From the NCBI GenBank assembly GCA_949297665.1, contig CASFTO010000009.1:1-37233 (forward strand): a DNA stretch of 37,233 bases, in the 5' to 3' direction. The position numbers and the translations under genes were made by a program. The stretch's first letter is position 1. The number at the start of each line of letters is the position of its first letter. The notes below the pieces were generated by a model. That model saw only the letters and a program-made list of their open reading frames with translations, had not been told where the DNA came from and ran no database searches. Shown in pieces: positions 26,816-34,391 of this stretch. Source of the DNA: an uncultured Alphaproteobacteria bacterium. GTDB taxonomy: Bacteria > Pseudomonadota > Alphaproteobacteria > RF32 > CAG-239.

Positions 26816-29800
26816 ATGAAACGTTTTAGTCTTTTTTTTGCGGGAATGTCGTTTGTTGCATGTCCTGTATCTGCTGAATATCTTGCTACGCCTCACTTGG
26901 GAGATGATGCGGCTTATAATGTAAAAGCTATTTCTGAAGATGAGTATAATCAGAATGTTTCTGGAAGTGTCTATAAAGTTTATGAGGTTTCTGGGAATGA
27001 TGCACTTGTTCCTCAGTATTATCAATATGAAGTTAATGAGGATAAAACATATAATGAAACTGTTTCTCAAATAGGCCAAGGGAGCGGAGATGGTGAGAAT
27101 CCTGATGTAGACGCAGGTGTCGGACTTAATAATACCGGGGATATTTCTGGTATTTCCGGAACTTTATATAAAGATAATAAATATAGTTATGATTTTACAG
27201 GAACTGATGTTGATACTTATGTTCGTGGTGGTGCTGTCTATAATGGCGGGGTTATTGGACAAAAAGATGGTAACGGACAGTTTACGGGTGTGTCTATTGA
27301 GGCAGATTTTATCGGTAATTCTTTAAAAACTCAGACGCAGACGGAAGGTTTATTACGAGCTCAAGGTGGTGCTTTGGCTAATCAGGGGGAAATTGGTAAT
27401 ATCCAGGGTGATTTTATTCAAAATAGTGCGGATGGTAGATATGCTTGGGGCGGCGCTCTTTATAATGATAAAATTGCTTCAATCGGGAATATTTATGGGG
27501 ATTTTGTTGGAAATTTTGTCGGTGGTGAAAGCTCAGGCGGCGGGGCTATAATTAATGAAGGTTCAATAAATAACTTGCAAAGCGATTTTATTGCTAATCA
27601 TGTTGATACATCCAGTTATGCTGCAGGGGGGGCTATACATAATAATGATCAGGGATATATTGCTGAAATTAATGGCAATTTTATAGATAATTATGCTCAA
27701 GGTGCAGAACAGGCTTATGGCGGAGCTATTGATAATTTGTCGGGGACAATCGGGGATATTAACGGCGATTTTAATAATAATCATGCTGTTTCTGATGAGG
27801 TCGGTCGTTATAATGGAGCTTTTGGCGGCGCTATTTCTAATCAAGAAGGTGCTTTGAGTAATCTTAATGGTAATTTTTACGGAAATTTTGTTTCTTCACA
27901 AATTTATGCTCAGGGGGGGGCTATTTTTAATTCATCAGGTTCTATTGACAATATTCGTGGAGATTTTATTCAGAATCAGGCAAATTCAGATAACGCAAGT
28001 GCTTATGGTGGGGCTATTTATAATGAAACGGCTGTTATTAAGAGTATTAATGGTGATTTTTCCGAAAATACGGCTTCGGCTAAGTTGGAAGCATTGGGTG
28101 GCGCTATTTATAGTATGAATGGTACTGATAGTGGGAATAGTCTTAATATTGTTAATTCTAATTTTTATAATAATACTGCTGTATCTGCTGATGAAAAGGC
28201 TAAGGGAGGGGCTATTTATGCGGACAATCTGACTATTACCGCTCAGGGAAATGATAGCATCTTTCGCGGAAATAAAGCTGATAATAAGAGCAATGCCATT
28301 TATATGGATGGTTCCGTAAATAAAGATGCAGCTATCTTGAATTTGGTAACTAAAGAAAACGGTGATATTGTTTTTGATGATGCCATAGATGGAAATAATT
28401 ATGATGTCAATCTTTCCGGCGATGGCTCCGGTGAAGTAATCTTTAATAATATGGTCGATAATGTTAATAATTTTAATCTCTCCGGTCTGTCTGCTTTTCA
28501 TTTAGGTAAAGATGCTCAAGTTAATATGTCGAATTATGTGGCGAATAATGATGGTGGTACACCCATTTTGACATTAGATGTTGAGGTGGATAAAACGGCT
28601 AACGCTATTAATAATGGTCTTTTGAATATTAGCGGAGATGTTTCCGGTACGACTAATGTTATTGTTAATTCGCTAAATCAAAATATACTTGATGATATTA
28701 CAGATGCTAAGACAATTTTTGTGCAGGCTCCTAATGATGATTTAGCTACCGAATCGAAATTTAATGTTAGCCGTGTTATTGGTAGTCCGTATATGTGGGA
28801 TTCTATTCGTAATTATGGTGGTGAAACTGAAGGAAGTAATTGGTATTTAGTCGTTCGCGATAATAGCGGTGGTGATGATGGTAGCAGTGGTAATGAATCG
28901 TCTGGTGATGTGGTGTATGCTCCGGAAATTCCTGCTTATGTTGGTATGCAGTCGGCCGTGATTGAGCAAAATAGAGGTATCGGACGGAAAATTGCTTCGG
29001 GTTTGCGAGCTGAGCAGAATAAAGGTTGTTGTGATCGGAAATTTCAGCATAAATATAATATGTGGATTGATGCTGATTATGATAATGCAGAGCTTGATGC
29101 TCCTACTCATATGGATGCAAGTATTCAAGGCGTAACGGCTGGTGTTGATTTCAAAACAAATAAGTATAGTCGCTTAGGGGCGTTTGCGGCATATCGTCAG
29201 GGGGATTATGATTTGTCAGGTAAAGGGAAATATGCTGCTGATTCAGGCTCTTCTTTGGATATAGATAGTTATTTGGGTGGTTTATATTATCACTACGGAC
29301 GTTATAATTGGGCAGTCTTGGCTACGGTGTTTGCTGGTACTCAAGATGTTAATATGGAAACAGATGACGGTGTGGCTTTTGCGAATACTGATGCTATGCA
29401 ATATGGAGCTAGTCTTGAAGTAGCTAAAAAGTTTTATCTGCCTTATGCTTGGATTGTTGAACCTAGTGCCGGTTTGTATTATTCCGCTCTTGATTTAGAC
29501 GGCTTTAGGGATAATATGGGGAAACAGGTTGATTTTGATTTGATGCATTATATTGAGGCTGAATTGGGCTTGAGGTTTGAACATCTCTTTTGTTTGAATG
29601 GAGGGACCGCTAAAGTTTATGCTAAACCTTCTATTATTCAAACTTATGCAAGTGGCGATTCTGTTAATATCAGCGGACTGGATGCTATTTCTACTTACGA
29701 TAATCAATTGTTGGGGAGAATGGAACTGGGGGCTAAATTTGGTTTGTCACGCTCTTTGTCTGCATATGCTTCGGCTAATTATACATTTGGGAGCGACTAC

Positions 29801-29842
29801 TCCGGATATGGTATTGATGCGGGCTTGAATTATGCTTGGTAG
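26816..29842 (+). CDS. autotransporter with GGA[IVL]xN repeat passenger
   Basis: A 1008-residue type V secreted surface protein. The signal peptide (about 21 residues, ending PVSA) is followed by a passenger holding eleven copies of a GGA(I/V/L) turn, mostly in the form GGAIxN, spaced about 30-40 residues apart. They alternate with (G/A)DFIxN strands, a pattern of a right-handed beta-helix like that of polymorphic outer-membrane proteins. A non-repetitive stretch and an acidic Gly/Ser linker (DNSGGDDGSSGNESSG) lead to a C-terminal beta-barrel of about 260 residues ending in the aromatic NYAW. Apart from Cys12 in the signal peptide region, the only cysteines I see are the CC pair of KGCCDRK near the start of the barrel, and one in HLFCLNG. 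Start at 26816 has GAGG at close spacing; TATAAT at 26783-26788 may be a -10. Confidence 0.9.
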   Translation: MKRFSLFFAGMSFVACPVSAEYLATPHLGDDAAYNVKAISEDEYNQNVSGSVYKVYEVSGNDALVPQYYQYEVNEDKTYNETVSQIGQGSGDGENPDVDAGVGLNNTGDISGISGTLYKDNKYSYDFTGTDVDTYVRGGAVYNGGVIGQKDGNGQFTGVSIEADFIGNSLKTQTQTEGLLRAQGGALANQGEIGNIQGDFIQNSADGRYAWGGALYNDKIASIGNIYGDFVGNFVGGESSGGGAIINEGSINNLQSDFIANHVDTSSYAAGGAIHNNDQGYIAEINGNFIDNYAQGAEQAYGGAIDNLSGTIGDINGDFNNNHAVSDEVGRYNGAFGGAISNQEGALSNLNGNFYGNFVSSQIYAQGGAIFNSSGSIDNIRGDFIQNQANSDNASAYGGAIYNETAVIKSINGDFSENTASAKLEALGGAIYSMNGTDSGNSLNIVNSNFYNNTAVSADEKAKGGAIYADNLTITAQGNDSIFRGNKADNKSNAIYMDGSVNKDAAILNLVTKENGDIVFDDAIDGNNYDVNLSGDGSGEVIFNNMVDNVNNFNLSGLSAFHLGKDAQVNMSNYVANNDGGTPILTLDVEVDKTANAINNGLLNISGDVSGTTNVIVNSLNQNILDDITDAKTIFVQAPNDDLATESKFNVSRVIGSPYMWDSIRNYGGETEGSNWYLVVRDNSGGDDGSSGNESSGDVVYAPEIPAYVGMQSAVIEQNRGIGRKIASGLRAEQNKGCCDRKFQHKYNMWIDADYDNAELDAPTHMDASIQGVTAGVDFKTNKYSRLGAFAAYRQGDYDLSGKGKYAADSGSSLDIDSYLGGLYYHYGRYNWAVLATVFAGTQDVNMETDDGVAFANTDAMQYGASLEVAKKFYLPYAWIVEPSAGLYYSALDLDGFRDNMGKQVDFDLMHYIEAELGLRFEHLFCLNGGTAKVYAKPSIIQTYASGDSVNISGLDAISTYDNQLLGRMELGAKFGLSRSLSAYASANYTFGSDYSGYGIDAGLNYAW
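27220..28225 (+). repeat. diverged tandem repeats inside the autotransporter passenger
   Basis: Eleven in-frame units of roughly 90-120 bases, each encoding a GGA(I/V/L)x(N/S/A) turn and, in most, a DF(I/V/Y)xN strand. They are diverged at DNA level, so they arose by old duplications. First unit is at about 27226 (GGAVYN) and the last at about 28206 (GGAIYA). Confidence 0.8.
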
Positions 29843-29867
29843 CCGGTTTTTGCTTGTTTTATGACAA

Positions 29868-29898
29868 TAAAAAACCCGCATTTCTGCGGGCTTTTTAT
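29868..29898. terminator. bidirectional terminator between autotransporter and nusG
   Basis: Stem CCCGC (29875-29879) / GCGGG (29886-29890), extended by A-run and T-run flanks. It is placed to end both the plus-strand autotransporter and the minus-strand nusG. Confidence 0.85.
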
Positions 29899-29910
29899 TG
29901 GTCTTGTTTA

Positions 29911-30444
29911 TTAAGATATTTTCTCAACTTGACCGAATTCCAAATCTACCGGTGTGTATCTACCGAAAATGGAAACAGATACTTTGACACGGGATTTTTC
30001 GTTGTCAACTTCTTCTACAACGCCTACAAATGATGCAAATGGCCCATCTGTTACTCTGACTTGTTCGCCGACTTCAAAGTAAATTTCAGTCGATGGACGC
30101 TCAACACCTTCTTCAATTTGTGTCATGATGCGCTTAACTTCTGCCTCACTAATGGCTTGAGGCTTATTGTGGCTACCTAAAAAACCGCTTACACGAGGTG
30201 TGTCTTTTACAATGTGCCATGCATCATCACTCATTTCCATTTTTACTAAAATGTATCCGGGGAAAAATTTGTGTTCAGCATTTACTTTTGTTCCTTTTCG
30301 AACTTCAACGACTTGTTCGGTTGGAACTAAAACCTCTAAAATTCTGTCATCCATTTTTTTTAAAACGGCTTGTTCTCTGATTGATTCAGCTACTTTCTTT
30401 TCTGAACCGGAATATACGTTTACAACATACCAGCGCGCTGTCAT
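29911..30444 (-). CDS. nusG: transcription termination/antitermination factor NusG
   Basis: Binds RNA polymerase to modulate pausing, Rho termination and coupling to ribosomes. It has 177 residues. The NGN domain spans about 4-110, with WYVVNVYSGSEKKVAESI, LVPTEQVVEVRKG and FFPGYILVKMEM ... TPRVSGFLG. The KOW domain is at about 123-175 (VGEQVRVTDGPFASFVGVVEEVD). It lies 9 bases after secE in the same orientation, the normal pair. Immediately downstream is a terminator and then the convergent autotransporter; the usual rplK-rplA neighbours are absent. Confidence 0.98.
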   Translation of the reverse strand: MTARWYVVNVYSGSEKKVAESIREQAVLKKMDDRILEVLVPTEQVVEVRKGTKVNAEHKFFPGYILVKMEMSDDAWHIVKDTPRVSGFLGSHNKPQAISEAEVKRIMTQIEEGVERPSTEIYFEVGEQVRVTDGPFASFVGVVEEVDNEKSRVKVSVSIFGRYTPVDLEFGQVEKIS

Positions 30445-30453
30445 CGAAAACTC

Positions 30454-30645
30454 CTAATATTTGAAGATTAAACGAACTATTGCGGCAAATATCATGTCTA
30501 CGAAAAAGAAAAATGCTGATGCAATTGCAACGATTATCAGTACCATAATCGTAGCGCGCATTACTTCCTTTTTAGAAGGCCAAGTAACCTTTTTTACTTC
30601 TTGTTTAACTTGTCTCAAAAATTGTACCGGACTTGTATTTCCCAT
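30454..30645 (-). CDS. secE: preprotein translocase subunit SecE
   Basis: A 63-residue subunit of the SecYEG channel. It has the short single-span form of most bacteria: an amphipathic stretch FLRQVKQEVKKVTWPSKKEVMRAT (residues about 8-32, shown here in family order) followed by one membrane span at about 33-58. The KVTWPS motif is diagnostic. The Shine-Dalgarno site is weak (GGTAGAG). In many relatives secE follows tRNA-Trp closely; here about 1.37 kb separates them. Confidence 0.96.
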   Translation of the reverse strand: MGNTSPVQFLRQVKQEVKKVTWPSKKEVMRATIMVLIIVAIASAFFFFVDMIFAAIVRLIFKY

Positions 30646-30883
30646 AGCTCTACCATTTCTATTACATTGATAAAATTTAGCAGGATGTTATTGGCATTTT
30701 TTTTGAGTTGCAATAAATTTATACAGCCCTAATTGCTGAACATCCTAACAGATGTGCAAAACATATTAAAGTTTTTTTTAGATGTCAATAAATATATTGA
30801 TTGTTTACGCAGGTAATCTCTTGGAGAGATGTAGCTTGTTATTTGAGTAGGAAAAAGACGTTTTAATATACTTTTATCTTGTA
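30646..30883. other. non-coding leader upstream of secE
   Basis: AT-rich sequence that presumably contains the secE-nusG promoter on the minus strand. A 61-codon minus-strand frame at 30729-30914 lacks a ribosome site and resembles no protein I know, so I do not call it. Confidence 0.5.
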
Positions 30884-30904
30884 TGGTAGAATATATAGGA
30901 CAAT
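30884..30904 (+). repeat. degenerate direct repeat, copy 3 of the tRNA-Trp-end-like sequence
   Basis: Twenty-one bases identical at 17 positions to 31291-31311; the last 12 bases (ATATAGGACAAT) are exact. Read on the minus strand it ends in ACCA. It bounds the segment with the broken small gene at 31003. Confidence 0.6.
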
Positions 30905-30919
30905 ACATGGGCAAGGTTG

Positions 30920-30956
30920 ATTATGAAATTATTTATTTTAGGCAAAATTTCATAAT
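30920..30956. repeat. 11-bp inverted repeat upstream of the broken gene
   Basis: ATTATGAAATT (30920-30930) and AATTTCATAAT (30946-30956) are perfect inverted copies around a 15-base spacer, 47 bases before the pseudogene start. It could be an operator or part of an RNA hairpin. Confidence 0.6.
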
Positions 30957-31002
30957 GCTTTTGAGTTTTAATGATGTTGTTTAACTATTTAAATTAGAGA
31001 TT

Positions 31003-31236
31003 ATGGAGAAAAAAGGTCCTGTAAAAACAGATTATTTGAATCTTTCAGCTTTGCTTAAGGCTGAGAAAAATGTCTATTTAGCTGAATAATTAGCCCTTCA
31101 AAGAGCAAATGCTGGAAGTTCAGGATTTACAACGGAAAGTTATGTACTTGAGATTATTAAGATGAGACACTGCAAAGAACCTAAAGGACTATCCGTGGAA
31201 GATGTTACTAGAAAACATTTTCACGGTGATTATTAA
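31003..31236 (+). pseudogene. small gene interrupted by an in-frame TAA
   Basis: From the ATG at 31003 a frame of 77 sense positions runs to TAA at 31234, broken only by a TAA at 31087-31089 (codon 29). Before it: MEKKGPVKTDYLNLSALL and AEKNVYLAE; after it: LALQRANAGSSGFTTESYVL, then EIIKMRHCKEPKGLSVEDV and TRKHFHGDY. The composition on both sides is protein-like and the frame is kept, so it looks like a recent one-base nonsense change (for example from CAA, GAA or AAA). A terminator follows at 31261, as for a real gene. Product family not recognised; a small DNA-binding or antitoxin-like protein is conceivable but unsupported. Confidence 0.6.
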
Positions 31237-31260
31237 GAATATCTCTAGTTCAAGTGCTAA

Positions 31261-31289
31261 AAAAACCGCCCTTTCGGACGGTTTTTTTA
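31261..31289 (+). terminator. terminator after the broken small gene
   Basis: AAAAACCG (31261-31268) pairs with CGGTTTTT (31279 onward), with an inner CC/GG after one mismatch, then a T-run. It abuts the direct repeat that starts at 31291. Confidence 0.75.
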
Positions 31290-31290
31290 T

Positions 31291-31311
31291 TGGCAGGGGA
31301 TATAGGACAAT
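31291..31311 (+). repeat. direct repeat, copy 2, shares the tRNA-Trp 3' end
   Basis: Its first nine bases TGGCAGGGG are identical to 32015-32023, the complement of the last nine bases of tRNA-Trp including CCA; 13 of 21 positions agree overall. Its last 12 bases equal those of copy 3 at 30893-30904. This is the pattern of a decayed attachment site. Confidence 0.6.
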
Positions 31312-31312
31312 C

Positions 31313-31323
31313 CACGGACTACT
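31313..31323 (+). repeat. inverted repeat, left copy
   Basis: CACGGACTACT is the exact reverse complement of AGTAGTCCGTG at 31903-31913. It lies one base after direct repeat copy 2. A partial third copy in the same orientation (CACGGACT) is at 31950-31957. Confidence 0.6.
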
Positions 31324-31355
31324 ATCTTATAAAAATCATTGCCATTTTATGAAAG

Positions 31356-31378
31356 CTTCAACATAATATATGTTGAAG
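31356..31378. promoter_or_regulatory. near-perfect palindrome, possible operator
   Basis: CTTCAACATA (31356-31365) and TATGTTGAAG (31369-31378) are perfect inverted arms around ATA. No T-run follows, so a protein-binding site is more likely than a terminator. Nothing else recognisable occupies 31379-31460. Confidence 0.5.
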
Positions 31379-31462
31379 AACGTCGCCTAAAACAAATCTC
31401 AATAAGCGACAAATAGAAAAAAATTATCTATTCTGCAAAACTTTTAATTCCTTAAATCCCAA

Positions 31463-31505
31463 ATAAAAAAATCCGCCCATATAAAAATACGGAACGGAAT
31501 TTTTT
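31463..31505 (-). terminator. likely terminator of the small membrane-protein gene
   Basis: On the minus strand ATTCCG and CGGAT form an imperfect stem with a long loop, followed by TTTTTTATTT, directly after the gene ending at 31506. Confidence 0.5.
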
Positions 31506-31730
31506 TTAAGATTTTTTTAGCAAATTTTTTATCTCTTTAATGTCCTCTGAAATCTCGTCTAATTTTCTAGGCGCTTTCGGAATAGGCGCATTTCCAGTTG
31601 CTGACATCATTTTTACCAGATAGCAAAGACAAATGAAGATAACTACGAACATTCCTATAATACTTAATGTTTCGGAATGAGCTCGTAAGTCGGCTATGAC
31701 AAAAGTAATAAATTCTTTTTCAGACATCAT
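31506..31730 (-). CDS. small single-span membrane protein in the tRNA-Trp islet
   Basis: About 74 residues. The open frame begins with TTG at 31754, but the double ATG at 31730-31725 is a more natural start; no clear ribosome site is present for either. A hydrophobic span at about residues 21-41 (SIIGMFVVIFICLCYLV) is followed by a Pro-rich hinge (APIPKAPRK) and a short amphipathic helix LDEISEDIKEIKNLLKKS. This layout, one span plus short cytoplasmic coiled segment, is seen in small phage, toxin-like or membrane-regulatory proteins, and no family can be named. It sits between two inverted repeats (31313 and 31903). Confidence 0.6.
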   Translation of the reverse strand: MMSEKEFITFVIADLRAHSETLSIIGMFVVIFICLCYLVKMMSATGNAPIPKAPRKLDEISEDIKEIKNLLKKS

Positions 31731-31902
31731 AATTTTAAATTTTAAGTGATACAATAATTTTATTTAATGACTTATAAATAGCACTTTTCTATTAAATATC
31801 AAGTAAATTATTCATCATGATTTAGCTGCTTATTTCAAACATCCCAAAACAAAATATAATTTCATCTAATTAACCACTTGTAAAATAAAGGATTTTATTT
31901 TG
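31731..31902. other. non-coding AT-rich stretch inside the islet
   Basis: Presumed promoter region of the small membrane-protein gene. I see no gene or clear promoter hexamers. Confidence 0.4.
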
Positions 31903-31957
31903 AGTAGTCCGTGTAACAAGCGGGAAACAGCCTCATTTGATACATCTCACACGGACT
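31903..31957. repeat. inverted repeat, right copy, with its own hairpin
   Basis: AGTAGTCCGTG (31903-31913) is the reverse complement of 31313-31323. In addition AGTCCGTGT (31906-31914) pairs perfectly with ACACGGACT (31949-31957) across a 34-base loop. It could therefore fold as an end structure of a small mobile element or as a short RNA. Confidence 0.55.
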
Positions 31958-31981
31958 CGATTAAATTATTGATTTAAAAAG

Positions 31982-32006
31982 AAAAAAGACGCCTTTCAGC
32001 GTCTTC
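31982..32006 (-). terminator. terminator of tRNA-Trp
   Basis: On the minus strand AAGACGC / GCGTCTT with a six-base loop is followed by TTTTTC. It lies 9 bases after the tRNA 3' end and separates the tRNA transcript from the islet. Confidence 0.85.
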
Positions 32007-32014
32007 ATCTTGAG

Positions 32015-32090
32015 TGGCAGGGGCAGTAAGATTCGAACTCACGACACTCGGTTTTGGAGACCGATGCTCTACCAACTGAGCTATACCCCT
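32015..32090 (-). tRNA. tRNA-Trp (anticodon CCA)
   Basis: A 76-base tRNA with encoded CCA. The acceptor stem is AGGGGTA / TGCCCCT with one G-T pair, the D-arm has GCTCAGTTGGTAGAGC, the anticodon loop is CTCCAAA with anticodon CCA, and the T-arm is GTGAGTTCGAATCTTAC with the TTCGAAT loop. The discriminator base is G, as expected for bacterial tRNA-Trp. It lies between rsfS and secE on the same strand. Confidence 0.97.
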
Positions 32091-32122
32091 ATGTAAACAC
32101 AGCTATTTTGTTTACTTCAACT

Positions 32123-32151
32123 TTGATACACGTTTAGAAACAATAAATCAA
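32123..32151 (-). promoter_or_regulatory. probable tRNA-Trp promoter
   Basis: On the minus strand TTGATT (32151-32146) and TATCAA (32128-32123) are separated by exactly 17 bases, putting transcription start about 26 bases before the tRNA 5' end. Inferred from hexamers only. Confidence 0.4.
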
Positions 32152-32211
32152 GTCTTTTTTAGAGCTGTCAATAAATAATTTTTTATTGAGTGCCAGCTGT
32201 GTTGTTTTTAT

Positions 32212-32556
32212 TTAGTTTTTGCGTAATTCTGCTACAGAACTCCACATCTTTTCTAGATTGTAAAATTCTCTTACTTCTGGGCAGAAAATGTGTACGATGA
32301 CGTCAAAAGCATCAATCAATACCCAGTTTGCTTTTTCTTCGCCTTCAGAAGAACATGTGTAGCCGTTTTGTTTTAGTTCATATTTCAATTTGTCTGCAAG
32401 AGATGCAACATGACGATTGGAGGTACCGCTGGCGATAACCATGTAATTGGCAATAGAGGTTTTTCCTTTTAAATCTATTGTTACAATGTCATTTGCTTTG
32501 TTATCGTCTAAGACTTTTTGAACTAAATTCAGTAATTTGGTGTCTTCTGTTGTCAT
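32212..32556 (-). CDS. rsfS: ribosome silencing factor RsfS
   Basis: A 114-residue protein of the RsfS/Iojap family. It binds ribosomal protein uL14 on the 50S subunit and blocks subunit joining under nutrient stress. Family signature: DIVTIDLKGKTSIANYMVIASGTSNRHVASLADKL in order, then EGEEKANWVLIDAFDVIVHIF and FYNLEKMW at the end. It begins 12 bases after obgE stop and is in the same operon, a 50S-assembly grouping with obgE. Confidence 0.96.
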   Translation of the reverse strand: MTTEDTKLLNLVQKVLDDNKANDIVTIDLKGKTSIANYMVIASGTSNRHVASLADKLKYELKQNGYTCSSEGEEKANWVLIDAFDVIVHIFCPEVREFYNLEKMWSSVAELRKN

Positions 32557-32568
32557 TTGTTTATCCTT

Positions 32569-33681
<1,113 letters not shown>

Positions 33682-33689
33682 CTACTTTT

Positions 33690-33722
33690 TTGAAAAATAA
33701 AGGGGATGTTTGCCATCCCCGT
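33690..33722 (-). terminator. terminator after rpmA
   Basis: GGGGATG (33702-33708) / CATCCCC (33714-33720), 5-base loop, with T-rich sequence on the minus-strand 3' side. It lies in the rpmA-obgE gap, so obgE expression depends on read-through or on a promoter between 33640 and 33690. Confidence 0.82.
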
Positions 33723-33744
33723 TATCTTTTTTATTTTTGTTGAT

Positions 33745-34002
33745 TTATTCTGCAGGGACAACAGATACATATGTTCTGTCGTTTGCTTTGGTCTTAAATT
33801 CAACTTTTCCTTCGGTAGTTGCAAAGATTGTGTGATCTTTTCCCATGCCTACATTTTCACCCGGATGGAATTTTGTTCCACGTTGACGAATGATGATGTT
33901 GCCGGAGATTACAGATTCACCACCGAATTTCTTTACACCCAAACGACGTCCGATAGAATCGCGTCCGTTTGATGAGCTACCGCCTGATTTCTTATGTGCC
34001 AT
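33745..34002 (-). CDS. rpmA: 50S ribosomal protein L27
   Basis: An 85-residue protein near the peptidyl-transferase centre. It begins [16 protein letters not shown], the form without an N-terminal cleavable extension, followed by [25 protein letters not shown] and [11 protein letters not shown]. It is 20 bases downstream of rplU. Confidence 0.98.
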   Translation of the reverse strand: MAHKKSGGSSSNGRDSIGRRLGVKKFGGESVISGNIIIRQRGTKFHPGENVGMGKDHTIFATTEGKVEFKTKANDRTYVSVVPAE

Positions 34003-34022
34003 TTTTTTAATCTCCTAGTTGC

Positions 34023-34322
34023 TTATTTACACAAATCGGTAATTTTTACGATTGTGATATTTTGTCTGTGACCATTCTTACGACGATAGTTTTGTCTTCT
34101 CTTTTTCTTGAAAACAATTACTTTGGCGTCTTTGGCTTGTTTTATAATGGTGCCTTTTACGCTTGCTCCGGCAACTAATGGCGTGCCGATGGTATCGTTC
34201 ATAGCCAATACTTCATTAAATATTACTTCACTTCCGGCTTCGCCAGCAATCTTTTCAATCTTGATAACATCATTTGATGCTACTTTATATTGCTTGCCGC
34301 CTGTCTTAATTACTGCATACAT
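34023..34322 (-). CDS. rplU: 50S ribosomal protein L21
   Basis: A 99-residue 23S rRNA-binding protein. It opens with MYAVIKTGGKQYKV and contains the conserved KKRRQNYRRKNGHRQ segment near its end. First gene of the rplU-rpmA operon. The leader at 34323-34391 contains its presumed promoter. Confidence 0.98.
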   Translation of the reverse strand: MYAVIKTGGKQYKVASNDVIKIEKIAGEAGSEVIFNEVLAMNDTIGTPLVAGASVKGTIIKQAKDAKVIVFKKKRRQNYRRKNGHRQNITIVKITDLCK

Positions 34323-34391
34323 TTTAAATCACCTGTTTTTCGAAATTTAAACATAACTTTTTTGTGCACTATACATAACTTTTTAAAGGTG

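Noticed and set aside
27220-28225. CRISPR-like array in the autotransporter region
   Set aside because: The repeats are diverged, in frame and protein-coding, with no constant repeat or spacer structure.
27986-28501. 171-codon minus-strand frame inside the autotransporter
   Set aside because: Ile/Ser/Asn-rich antisense of the GGAIxN repeats, no ribosome site; the plus-strand gene explains the region.
30729-30914. 61-codon minus-strand frame upstream of secE
   Set aside because: No ribosome site, no recognisable family, AT-rich intergenic composition, and it runs over the direct repeat at 30884.
31087-31089. Recoding of the in-frame TAA in the small gene
   Set aside because: TAA is not the codon used for selenocysteine or pyrrolysine, and other genes in the window use TAA as a normal stop; a nonsense mutation is simpler.
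31327-31429. Plus-strand frame of about 25 codons (LPFYESFNIIYVEERRLK) across the palindrome
   Set aside because: Too short, opens right after a stop codon, no start with a ribosome site.
31903-31975. A second tRNA-like gene left of tRNA-Trp
   Set aside because: The 9-bp end pairing resembles an acceptor stem, but there are no D, anticodon or T arms and no TTCGA-type loop.
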